Shown: positions 23,487 through 32,886 of the stretch, in pieces | Layout: the number at the start of each line of letters is the position of its first letter | How positions within the stretch are numbered: position 1 is the stretch's first letter | Assembly (NCBI GenBank): GCA_030374805.1 | Contig: JARGSG010000010.1 | Coordinates: forward strand, 28,370-92,369 | DNA length: 64,000 nt | Direction: 5' to 3' | Source: Gracilaria gracilis | Taxonomy: Eukaryota; Rhodophyta; Florideophyceae; Gracilariales; Gracilariaceae | Notes under the pieces: generated by a model | What the model was told of the DNA's origin: nothing | Seen by the model: only the letters and a program-made list of their open reading frames with translations | Database searches by the model: none | Translations under genes and position numbers: made by a program

Positions 23487-26400
23487 TTACCCATCGTTCG
23501 GCATGTCCTCTCCTTTTCGGTTCCAGTAGCTTACCCTGAAGTGGTGTGATATGGCTGAGGGCGGCTCAGCAGTGTCACCATCGGCGCCCCAGCCATACCA
23601 ATGTACGGTGTACTTTAGACCATCTGGGGTACGGCGGTGACCTACAAGGCGTTCCACTGGGAACTCATTAGAGACCTGGGCTGGTATCGTTTCACCACTT
23701 TGGTTTAGATGAGCATCAGTACCACTAGGGGTAGGTGTTTCCTCTGAAGGAGCAACCGTAATCCCCGCAGGTGGTACGTAGTCTGGGTCGTCACCCTGTG
23801 CGTCATCATTAACCTCGATGGGTGTCCCGTCTTCCCGAGGCTGAGTCCTCAGGGCAACCGCTTGTGGGTCACGCGCGGATTCTCCGCGTTCCTTCCTGGA
23901 CTGAACCGTCTGAGGTGCAACCGTGATTCGGTCAATAGAGATTGTATTCTCTACACCATCTTGGTTCACCGTTACCGTGTGGTCGGTCGACCGAACTACC
24001 TTGAAAGGTCCCGATGATTTCGGAAGAAGCTTAGAATTGATATCTCTATCAATAGCTTCATCATCAGCTTCATCACCCGGTCGTGGTTTAGCTCCTTTCG
24101 GGGGGTGGTCAATAAAGACATATTGACCCGGCGTAGCCGTTACCACTTGGGTTACCTTTCGGTCGTAGTCCTCCTTGTACCGCTTCTGGGATGCTGTTAG
24201 CTTGCTCTCAGCATACTTGAGAGCACGTCTCAACCTCAAAAGGGTATTCCGTTTGACCTGTGACGGTGTGAGCGCTCCGGCGGCTTCTTGTCCTAATGGG
24301 TCCCCTTCAACAACAATACCTGGTGGGTGTCTTGACAGTATTAGATCGAACGGCGTAGTTTGCGTCGCTCGATGAACCTGAAGGTTATATGCATATGTCA
24401 AGGGCTGCACGAGCTCGTCCCAACCAGTTTGGTGTTCTTCCGTATAATGTCGCAGCCGAGATACCAGTGTTCGGTTAAAGCGCTCCACTTGCCCATTCGT
24501 TTGCGGATGGTAGGCAGTGGTGAAGTAGTGCTTAATACCTAAGAGGTTACAAACAGCTTCAAAGAACTTCGAAGCTAAGTTCGAACCATTGTCGGTAAGC
24601 AAATAAAGCGGTGCACCATACGGGTAGATCCAATTGTTCAAGAACGCCACCGCGAGGGTCGTCGATTTCGTGTCCTTCAAGGGTATCGCTCGCGTGAGCT
24701 TCGAGAACCTGTCGGTGATTACGATGATGTACTGATATCCCCTTGTGGTTTTTGGTAATGGACCCAGAAGGTCTATTGCGACGAACTCGAGAGGACCCGC
24801 TGCAGGGAATAACTTCAAGTATTTCCTGTGCTTCCGGAGACCTCCACGGGTACGTACGCAAGATTCACATTGAGCTACAGAGGTATATATATCATTAGCC
24901 ATATGAGGCCAGTAGTACCCTTGCCTCAAGGTGTAGTACATTCTCGTACCTCCAGGGTGTCCTGATAGCCTTGGGTAGTGGGCTAGGTACAGCACCCGAG
25001 GGCGCAGCACCTTGGGCACTACCTTCTGAAGGGAACCATCAATAGGAGCTCGCCTCACCAGGAAACCATTTCGGTCGACGTCAAAGTTCGAGTCTTTCAT
25101 ACCTACTTGGTCCATGAGAGAGCGGCAATAAACATCGTTTTCTTGCTCTCTCAGGAATTCCTCGCGGGTAATTGGCATGACGTCTGTTTCCTCGAGGGCG
25201 AGTATTTCCCGAGCGATGGCATCACTAAACCACGTATCCTCTTCGGGTGGAGTCCAGTAACCTTCTAAGGTATCACCATCAGGGTTGGTAGAGATGGTAA
25301 AGCATGGGATATCATCCTCTACCGGCTCGGTGTCCAAACCATCTGTGGTAATGCGAGACATCGCGTCTGCGACATTGTGCTTGATACCTGGACGGTACTG
25401 TACGTCATACTCGAACTCTGAAAGTCGTAACCGCCATCGGGCAAGTCTGCCTGATGCGTCGGCCAGACCCAGTATCCACCGTAGGACATCATGGTCGGTT
25501 CGAAGCGTGAACCTTTCACCATATAGGTAGGGACGGAGCATCAACATGCTCCAGACTACTGCCAGACATTCCTTTTCGGTTGTTGTGTAGTTCTTTTCTG
25601 CAGCGTGCAAAGCACGGCTCCAGTACCCTATAGGTAGTTTGTCGCCGTTTTCTTGCTCCTGCATAAGACAACAACCAATTTGGGCGTCCGAAGCGTCAGT
25701 ATCCAACGTGTATCGTAAACCAGCTTTGGGTAATGCCAAGATGGGAGGTGTCAAGAGCGCATGTTTCAGCGCCTCGAACGCATCCATTTCCTCATTGGTA
25801 AGACATTCAAACCTTGTAGGGTGACCTTTCAGCAGCTTCCTGTTGAGGGGAGCCGCTATCTTGGCAAATCCCTTGATAAACCGGCGGTACACATTGCACA
25901 AACCTATAAAGGATCGGATTTCCGTCTGGGACGTGGGTGGCTTCGCCTCCTGCACGGCCCGGATATTCCGCGGCGTCACTTCTAACCTCCCAGGGCTGAT
26001 GATATGACCAAGGTATTCTACCTCTTTGGTGAAGAATTTGCACTTGCGGAGCTTCAACGTTACTCCAGATTCCCTCAAAAGGTTCAAAACTTCCCTAACA
26101 TGGTGGAAATGTTCCTCTACCGTTCTGGAATATATGATTACATCATCGATGTATACCAGAGCGGTTCTCCACTTCACCTTCGAAAGGATTATATCTAACG
26201 CCCTCTGAAAGGTAGCCGGGGCATTTCGCAACCCAAAGGGCATACGCGTAAAACGGAATAACCCAGCGTGGCAAGTAAACGTAGTTTGTCCTTGTCTTCT
26301 TCCTGATAGGTACCTGCCAATAACCACAATTGGCATCGAGCGTAGTAAAGATCTTGGCGTTGCCCAACGAATCTATGCACTCGTCCATTCTAGGTATTGG

Positions 26401-27741
26401 GTACGAATCCCTAATGGTCATACTATTCAGTCTTCTGTAGTCCACACAGAACCGCATACGGGTATCATTCTTCTTTGTGACGAGAACCACAGGGCTGGCC
26501 CAGTCCGCATTTGCTGGTTCTATGACACCTTCACGGAGCATTCTCTCGACCTCATTGAGCTCAACCTCCCGGGCTTTTGGACCTGCACGGTAAGGCTGCT
26601 GGTAAATGGGTTTCCAGCCAGGCACCATATCAATACGGTGCTCTGTAGCCTCAATTTGGCCCAACCGGCCCGACCACATGGGTTCAAATTCTTCTAAGAG
26701 ACTGAGGATCCGGTCTCGGAGAGCCTGGTTCTCCGCACCGATCTGGACTTCCTCTCTCCAATTCCGCACTGGGTCCAGTTCCATAGTCTTTTCCTGATCC
26801 CTAACCTTAAAGGTACTGGCGATCTTCTGTTCCATTTTGGTATTTGTCGATAACGGGGGCGCATATGCAGGGTATGGCGCATCCGTTCCTCCCCCTTCCT
26901 TAGAGGTGGCGACCTCGCCCAACACATTAGGTGAGACCGTGAAAACCCCTTGTGGTGCCCGCAGTGCGATTCCAATAGTGGTATTCTTGGGTAACTTAAC
27001 AATGTGATTGCTAAAGTTACTCAAGTACACCTTGAAGGATTGGTTAGGGATGTTGTCGATAATCCCGTTTGCCATCAAGGCGAGATGTCTTTCTGCCAAC
27101 CTAGGATGGTTCTGTAGCATTACCAATCCTGGAACTGCGCATGAGATATTCACTACCATTTGGGTCATAGCCGGAATTGAAACCAATTTGGTGAGCCGTA
27201 TCTTGTTTGAAGCCGTTTCGGTGGGTATATTGAACCTCGGCTTCTTACGCCAACCATTTTTGGTCTGCGTATTACCCAGTATGGCAATACGACCACCTTG
27301 ACGGAGAGCGACCGTTCGGGACCCTGGCAAAATTGCCTTGACATGTTTGTCAATAAAGTTGGTCCCGAGGATACAGTCTGTCGCCAGACGATCCACCACA
27401 AAGAAATTGAGCTTCACCTTCAAGGTTCCAAGTTGTACCACAGTGGTTAACATTCCTCTAAGGTGCAGTGGGCGCTCATTAGCGTCCACCAGCGGGTTGA
27501 TAGTCGGGGCAGGCCGAATGTTCCGCAAGACCGCATCGGGTATGACGCGAGCGTTTAGCACATTCGGACCGGCGCCGGTATCGAGTACACACGCAACGGG
27601 GACCTGTAGGTAATTGAGAAAGCTTACTGAAGCATTAACTTTATAGTTATTGTACTTCATTAGACACACCACATTGGGTACATCTGATTCTTCTTTTTCC
27701 ACCATTAAGGTTTCCCGTTCCGGTATCGACGGGCCTTCCAA
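23487..27741 (-). pseudogene. Ty3-B pol: protease, RT, RNase H, integrase, chromodomain (one frameshift)
   Basis: Protease VACVLDTGAGPN near 27600. RT has RFCVDYRRLNS near 26456 and YIDDVIIYS near 26150. RNase H has LDTDASDAQIG near 25707. Integrase has CX2C in CESCVRTRGG, FVAIDLLGPL near 24785, LLTDNGSN near 24602 and YHPQTNGQVERFNRTL near 24510. A C-terminal chromodomain (EFPVERLVGH, YTVHWYGWG) spans ~23500-23660. The upstream frame ends at 26143 and the downstream one is open from 26336. The shift lies near 26290-26310, in a purine-rich run within RT. Apart from that lesion the polyprotein reads through to the end. pol lies in the -1 frame relative to gag and no separate ATG is obvious, so it was probably made as a fusion. 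Confidence 0.88.
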
Positions 27742-27761
27742 TTCACGGTTAGGGGTGGCCC

Positions 27762-29925
27762 CTACGCTAACCGTTCGGTGTTTTCCTGCTCCTCCTGAGC
27801 GGGACTGTCCTTCTCCAAGATTGGTGTTTCCTCGACGAGATGAACCTGAGATGGTGATGGTTGAGCTTGTACCCTCTTTCCAGATCCATATAGGTTACGG
27901 TGGTTTTGCTGCCTGGCACTGATCAGATGTTCGCGCACCCCTGGGGGTATTTTGTCACATCTGTTCGCCAGATGGTCTGGCGACAAACAGAGCCAGCAAA
28001 CCAATCCACCTGTCTGGGGATCACGCATTGCCATAGAGGTAGGTCGGGTAACCGGATTGGTTGGTGCTGTAGCATATGAAGATGCTTGTGAACCACCCGT
28101 TGAGGTTTGTTGAGTGCTCGCCGCACTTGGTGGCGACCTTACCGAAGCTGGTGGTACTGTCGACGACCAATTACCAATGGAGGTGGCTCGTGACTGAGCC
28201 TGCGGCGCAGTCACGAGATGAACTGCCATTCCTGTTGGTACGCGAATGAGCGAATCTCCCTCTGAGGTAGTGCTTTCTTCTAGCTCCAATACTGACCGTT
28301 TCGGTTTATCCTTTGAGGTATGGGACGCCGACGGCTTCGTTCCGTGACGGAGAGTGTCACCTAGTCCCTGGGCATACCGGGCAAGCCCATTATAGTCCAC
28401 CTTACGGTTGTTCGCCAGGTAATTGCGTACCTGCGAACGGATCGCTTTGTCAACATTGTCGGCAAAGAGCGACTTCAACCTACTAGTGGTAAAGACATTA
28501 CCGCATCGGGTGGCCAGATTCCAAAGGCCCAACGAGAATTCCATTTCGGTTTGGCTAGAGCGTTGGCGATATGCCTGCACCTCAGCGTAACCTTCCTGGA
28601 TAACCTCATCGGTAGCGTAAGTTTCCAACATGAAATTAACCACTTCTGGGTACGTCTCTAACATCTCTGTCCCGTCTTCATCAACCGCCAGGGTATTTCC
28701 ACGGAGCCTGCCTTGCAGCAAGTGGTAAGCTTGACCTTTAAGGTAAAACTGGAATAACCACATGGCAGCGCCTTCGGAAAAACCATTTTGGTCGCATGCA
28801 ATCTTGAACTTCTGTAGAAACTCAATTACCGCAATGGGATCATCACCTGTGAAGGTAGTATCACCCATCTGGAAGCTGAGCTTCTTATGGTGCTTGGTGA
28901 TCTTCTGCGCAACCTCTTGGGTGTAAGCAGAGGATCGGTTTCTCAACCGATATGACCTATAATCAACCGCTTTGGTGAACATATCGTTCAGCGGCTGACG
29001 CACCTCTAGGGTTGTATCGGTGTCCGAATCCGAGTCGGACGACTCGTACCGTTTCTTCTTAACTTTCCGGTTTCTCTTTGACGACTTCTTCGCCAACCTG
29101 TTCGGTCTCTTCTGGCGTCTACCTTTACGGTCATCATCCGACGATAAACCAGTATCGGTATCGGAGCTCGAGGAATCGGGGTCAGAGTCGTAGCCGCGAT
29201 TCTTTCCCTTTTTCCTCCTCCTTTCTTTACCCTTGCGGTTTCTTCTTCGTCGCCCCTCATCTGGGTCAGACGAATCGTCCTCAGGTCCATCAGCCTTGGT
29301 GTCCTTTCGAACGTTACCTCCAATGGGTGGCAAGTACACGTCTCGAGGGCTCATCTCTATATGGCCCTCTTGACCTTGCCTTAAACCTTGTAGGTACGCA
29401 CTATCGGCCGGAATTGGCTTGATTGGTGCGGAAGAACCAGCAGGGATCCCTTGTGGTATGCGAGTAACCACATTCACCCCCAGGGGTTTTGGCTTCCGCC
29501 ATTCCTTCAGAAACCCAAAGGTCTTGAACCACTCGGTAGATATGCTCCCGGGCACCCGTTAAGAGGTATGTTTCAACCAATTTAGGTATGCGTTGAGAGA
29601 GCTCGTGCACGGCTCGATCAACCACCAAGCGAGTAACGGCGTCCATGTCCATTGAGGTCATAGCTTCATTAACCGTAGCGGTAAAAAGAGCTTTCGCTCG
29701 ATCTTCCAATTGGGGCCAAAGGTCCTCAACCGTTGTCGGCAAATCCTTGTTAGGTTCAGGAGCCAACGGTGGCTGAGTGCCCGTATCCTTTGAGGTTCCG
29801 GCCCGAGGTTGCCGAAGCAACTCCTCGGGATTATCCAGAATGGGTTTAGCGGCCGAAGCCGCAGCAGAACCCTTGTGGCTAGGTGGCGCGCTAGAGCCAC
29901 GAGTAATCCTTTTAGGTCTTTCCAT
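27762..29925 (-). pseudogene. Ty3-B gag (one frameshift)
   Basis: ATG at 29923-29925 begins MERPKRITRG. The N-terminal frame runs to 29401 and the longer downstream frame is open from 29555, so one indel in the 155-bp overlap breaks the gene. The central part is very rich in Lys, Arg, Ser and Asp (RRRNRKGKERRRKKGKNRG). The capsid-like part has GDDPIAVIEFLQKF, matching the other two Gags. A CCHC knuckle (CWLCLSPDHLANRC) lies near 27955-28000. ACC-N5-GGT dyads continue through this coding region, for example ACCGTTTCGGT and ACCTTTAAGGT. Confidence 0.85.
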
Positions 29926-30053
29926 AGTGACCAATGGTGGTATCCAATTGCTTCGCGAGTATTCCTACGAAACCGAATAGGTGTGTGAACTTCCAGAATC
30001 CTTTCGAATGTCTTCTGTTCACCAGTAAAGGTACGACAAAAACCAAGAAACTT

Positions 30054-30069
30054 CTAAGTCGGGAGACCA
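30054..30069 (-). other. Primer-binding site of Ty3-B
   Basis: On the minus strand TGGTCTCCCGACTTAG lies three bases after the 5' LTR, identical to the sites of Ty3-A and Ty3-C. Confidence 0.8.
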
Positions 30070-30072
30070 AAA

Positions 30073-30580
30073 TGTCGTACAAATAGCGATAAAGTGTGGG
30101 GTCCGCCTGGTAGAGGGAGCGCGCGAGGGCTCAACCTAAAGGGGAAAAACACACAACCAATATGGTAGTAGGGCACCTGAAACCCGCAGGGGCAAACGGC
30201 GGGGCAACTAGTCTAGACCGTGTAGGTATACGGTAGTAGACGTCGACGCGCGGTAAAACCTGAATAGTAATAGAGTAGTAAGTGACCAAGATGGTATAGT
30301 TACTGCCCTAATGGTGCCTGACTTTACAATACCCGAGGGGGAAGGCGAGGTGCACCACACTATATACAAGGTGCACCGACGCCGATCTCGCATGCGGGCA
30401 TGCCGTCATCGGCTGTGCCCATGACCTACTGTCTTGGGCCAGCAATGCTAAACTATCCTAGACTATAAATTAGAAATTAGAAATTATAAAATACAGAATA
30501 CCAATTGGGTACAGTGCAGCCAGCAAGGCGCACCAGTAGACCCACGTGGCACCAACCCATTGAGGTCTCATTGTACTACA
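30073..30580 (-). repeat. 5' LTR of Ty3-B (508 bp)
   Basis: Near-identical to 20827-21334. Differences include TAGCGATAAAG for TACCGATAAGG, and one base in the second arm of the hairpin. Confidence 0.9.
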
Positions 30581-30585
30581 AGCTG
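30581..30585. repeat. Target-site duplication, right copy (Ty3-B)
   Basis: AGCTG, direct repeat of 20822-20826. Confidence 0.85.
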
Positions 30586-30688
30586 TGTCATTCCCGGAGT
30601 GCTCCGTTCGCTGTGCTGCCCTGTCGAGGGGAAGATTCCGAACGTCTTCGTGAGCCTGCGCTTTTCCCGCCAAAGGCGTTGCTCGACA
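30586..30688 (+). repeat. 3' LTR of Ty3-A, last 103 bp
   Basis: Begins TGTCATTCCCGGAG and ends GCTCGACA, matching the last 103 bp of the 5' LTR at 11211-11313. Confidence 0.9.
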
Positions 30689-30693
30689 ACTAG
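30689..30693. repeat. Target-site duplication, right copy (Ty3-A)
   Basis: ACTAG, direct repeat of 10458-10462. Confidence 0.85.
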
Positions 30694-30862
30694 ATAAACG
30701 GTTTCTTCAGTGTAATGGCAGGAATTTGTTAGCCAACGTAACACACACAATGTATGAATCACATGTAATGATGTAAAGTGTAATTATTGGGTGGTGTTAT
30801 CTTCAACTTGTTTTCGTTCAGCATAAGTACTCCAAGTCTACTTGGTATCTAATCACAACAAT

Positions 30863-31872
30863 AAAGACGAGGGCTGTGCTTCTCTGCCAATGTACCCTTC
30901 GATAAAAACAGTGTCTCTCCTTCAACGTTTCAAACTCAAGGAAACCAGTATCTTTATAACGCACCTGACATTTCAGTTTTAACTGAAGTACGAAGATATA
31001 CATCCCTTTTTGGTGTTTTCCCAGAAGTGACATCAATCTTGTGCAGTAAGCTAACCTGCGGAGAAAATGGAATCCACTTTAAAGTACGATTTTCGCATTT
31101 ATTATGGGGAGTGATGTTTTTGAAACAATACGTATCCGAGCATACGCTCCGTTCTATTATTGGTGCTGATGAAAAAACAATACGAGAGTGGACAAAGCGG
31201 ATTATTCGAATGTTAGCAAATCTTAAAATAGTTAGATAGAAGCACGAAATTAACAAACATTTGTTTCTACATACTTCATTGAAGTATGTAGAAACAAATG
31301 TTTGTTAATTTCGTGCTTCTATCCAACTATTTCTGATTCGTGTTTTATCAAAGATCAACTGGGATAAAAGATTGTCTGAAACGTTTGAGGGCCAAAATAT
31401 TTTTATTTCAGTTGATTGCACAGAATGCCAAATTCAAGAACCATCTCTTTTTCAGGCAAAATGGTTTTCACATAAAATTATATCAGTGGGACTAAGATAT
31501 GAAGTGGGTCTTAGCATAGTCTCCGGAAAGATTGCTTGGGTGCATGGACCTTTTACATGTGGAGAATTGCCGGATAACAAGATCTTTACAATGGGTTTAA
31601 AACACACGTTTTTACAGGATGAATATGTTAAAGCGGATGATGGATACAATGATCAAAAATGTGTAACGCCTTTTAGGAATATGTTTCTAATGGGCATGAA
31701 TCAGCCAAGAATAAAAGCAAGGCAGGAAACCCTGATGAGAAGGCTGAAACAGTTTCAAGTACTCTCATGTGTTTACCGACACAACATTTCTCACCATTCT
31801 TTCTGTTTTCACGCTGTTGCACAAGTTACTTCTGTTATTCTGGAAAATGATGGTCCTCTGTTTAAAGTTTAA
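30863..31872 (+). pseudogene. PIF/Harbinger (IS5-superfamily) DDE transposase, split by a palindrome
   Basis: The N-terminal part (frame open from ~30863 to 31239) has SLFGVFPEVTSIL and LLWGVMFLKQYVSE...DEKTIREWTKRI, a helical DNA-binding region typical of this superfamily. The catalytic part at 31372-31872 has SVDCTECQIQEP (first Asp), GLRYEVGLS, GPFTCGELPDNKIF, KADDGYND (second Asp) and RQETLMRRLKQF (Glu). Together they resemble the DDE_Tnp_4-type transposases of algae and fungi. A 109-bp palindrome sits between the halves, where KINWDKRL precedes the catalytic part. No start codon is certain and no terminal repeats were found. It would be non-functional unless the palindrome is removed. 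Confidence 0.72.
31225..31333. repeat. 109-bp near-perfect palindrome inside the Harbinger-type transposase
   Basis: The arms 31225-31278 and 31280-31333 are reverse complements around a single T at 31279. I see one clear mismatch, near the outer end (GTTAGATAG against GTTGGATAG). There is effectively no loop. It could be a foldback MITE or an inverted duplication. No flanking direct repeat is evident. Confidence 0.88.
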
Positions 31873-32552
31873 TATCGATTTATTAATGTCATTGTCGCAC
31901 ATTTGGCATATTCTAAACATATCTTTCAAAAAAACTATAAAACTTTGCGTTTCTGGAGCCAGTTAGTTATGCTTTGCGATTTGGTTACTAAGCCATTTGG
32001 AAATAAAGTGTTTTAAAAATAGTAATTGAATTGGAAATTAGCAATATTGTCCTGTGTGAATGCGTGTTCAACAAACATTTATATATTCTTGCTCAACGCA
32101 AATGCTTTTTGTGCCCACCATGTATGTTATGTATTGGTTCGGGGATGTAAATGTTCATTTTTCCTTATTAAACCTGTTTGATGGCATGATGTACCACCAT
32201 GCCGTTCATTTTCAAGTATGGCAAAGATCTGTTTCGTTTTTAATTTCACATTTATTGGGTGCGTACATGACCACGAGAGATGTCTTATAGGATTTGGCAA
32301 ATTCCTGCTAATCATCTAGTTGCGTTTGAAAATACTACAGAATTGTTGATGCTTGTTCGGACATGTGTAAAGAAAAAAATTCAGATATTTTGTAGCTATC
32401 AATCGTGGCGGACTCATCAAAGGGTTTTCAAGAATAAACAATATCTCTTCACGTTCTTGGAGAAAATTTCCTTTGCGGCGAAAAAACAATTTTTCCCGCA
32501 TCCTCCTGTAATTTTTTATATAAATATGGAGGTTCTACGTGGTTTTTCTACT
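31873..32552. other. AT-rich spacer before the copia element
   Basis: I see nothing I can support as a gene. Short open frames occur on both strands without recognisable motifs. Confidence 0.5.
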
Positions 32553-32557
32553 ACCTG
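32553..32557. repeat. Target-site duplication, left copy (copia)
   Basis: ACCTG, repeated at 37238-37242. Confidence 0.88.
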
Positions 32558-32651
32558 TGTCAAACAGCATTACAGTAGATAGGAGCCAGTACATAAGTTA
32601 GACGACGACGACGAGACAGTAAACGAGAAGAGTCAGTGCACTCCACTCACA
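32558..32651 (+). repeat. 5' LTR of the copia element (94 bp)
   Basis: Begins TGTCAAACAGCATTACAG, contains the tandem triplet GACGACGACGACGA and ends CTCCACTCACA. No mismatch to 37144-37237. Confidence 0.92.
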
Positions 32652-32671
32652 GGTTATGGGCATACGCTAGC
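32652..32671 (+). other. Primer-binding site of the copia element (half initiator-tRNA type)
   Basis: GGTTATGGGC directly after the LTR is complementary to GCCCATAACC, the anticodon region of eukaryotic initiator tRNA-Met. Drosophila copia primes from an initiator tRNA fragment in the same way. The following bases also pair loosely with the D-arm side. Confidence 0.65.
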
Positions 32672-32886
32672 CAAAAACCACTTTACCATCCTTCGTCAAT
32701 ACAACAACCACAACGGCTTCACAATCCAACCGCAAAGCTCGCCTACAAGGGCGACTACTCCGAGAAGATCCAGACCTCCAAGCACTCTACCATAACGCCA
32801 TCACTACAGCCACAGACAAACACACACCCAAAGACACCACACAAGCACACATACACAATTCCACCAAAACCACACTCCAAATAACA

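Larger units (their letters stand above)
20827..30580 (-). mobile_element. Ty3/gypsy chromovirus Ty3-B, nested in the Ty3-A 3' LTR
   Basis: A 9.75-kb element read on the minus strand: 5' LTR 30073-30580, primer-binding site, gag, pol, 2.15 kb noncoding, polypurine tract, 3' LTR 20827-21334. The LTRs differ at about seven sites in 508 bp by eye, so the insertion is younger than Ty3-A and Ty3-C. gag and pol each carry one frameshift. The whole element, including both LTRs, is studded with the dyad ACC-N5-GGT, which is rare in neighbouring DNA. Confidence 0.92.
10463..30688 (+). mobile_element. Ty3/gypsy chromovirus Ty3-A, split by nested Ty3-B
   Basis: The element is 10463-20826 plus 30586-30688. 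The remaining segment is Ty3-B with its target duplication, inserted in the 3' LTR. Order is LTR, primer-binding site, gag, pol (protease, reverse transcriptase, RNase H, integrase, chromodomain), ~1.3 kb noncoding, polypurine tract, LTR. gag has an in-frame stop, and pol has at least two stops and two frameshifts. The two LTRs differ at roughly 5 percent of sites by eye, the oldest of the retrotransposons here. It is most similar to Ty3-C in this window. Confidence 0.9.
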
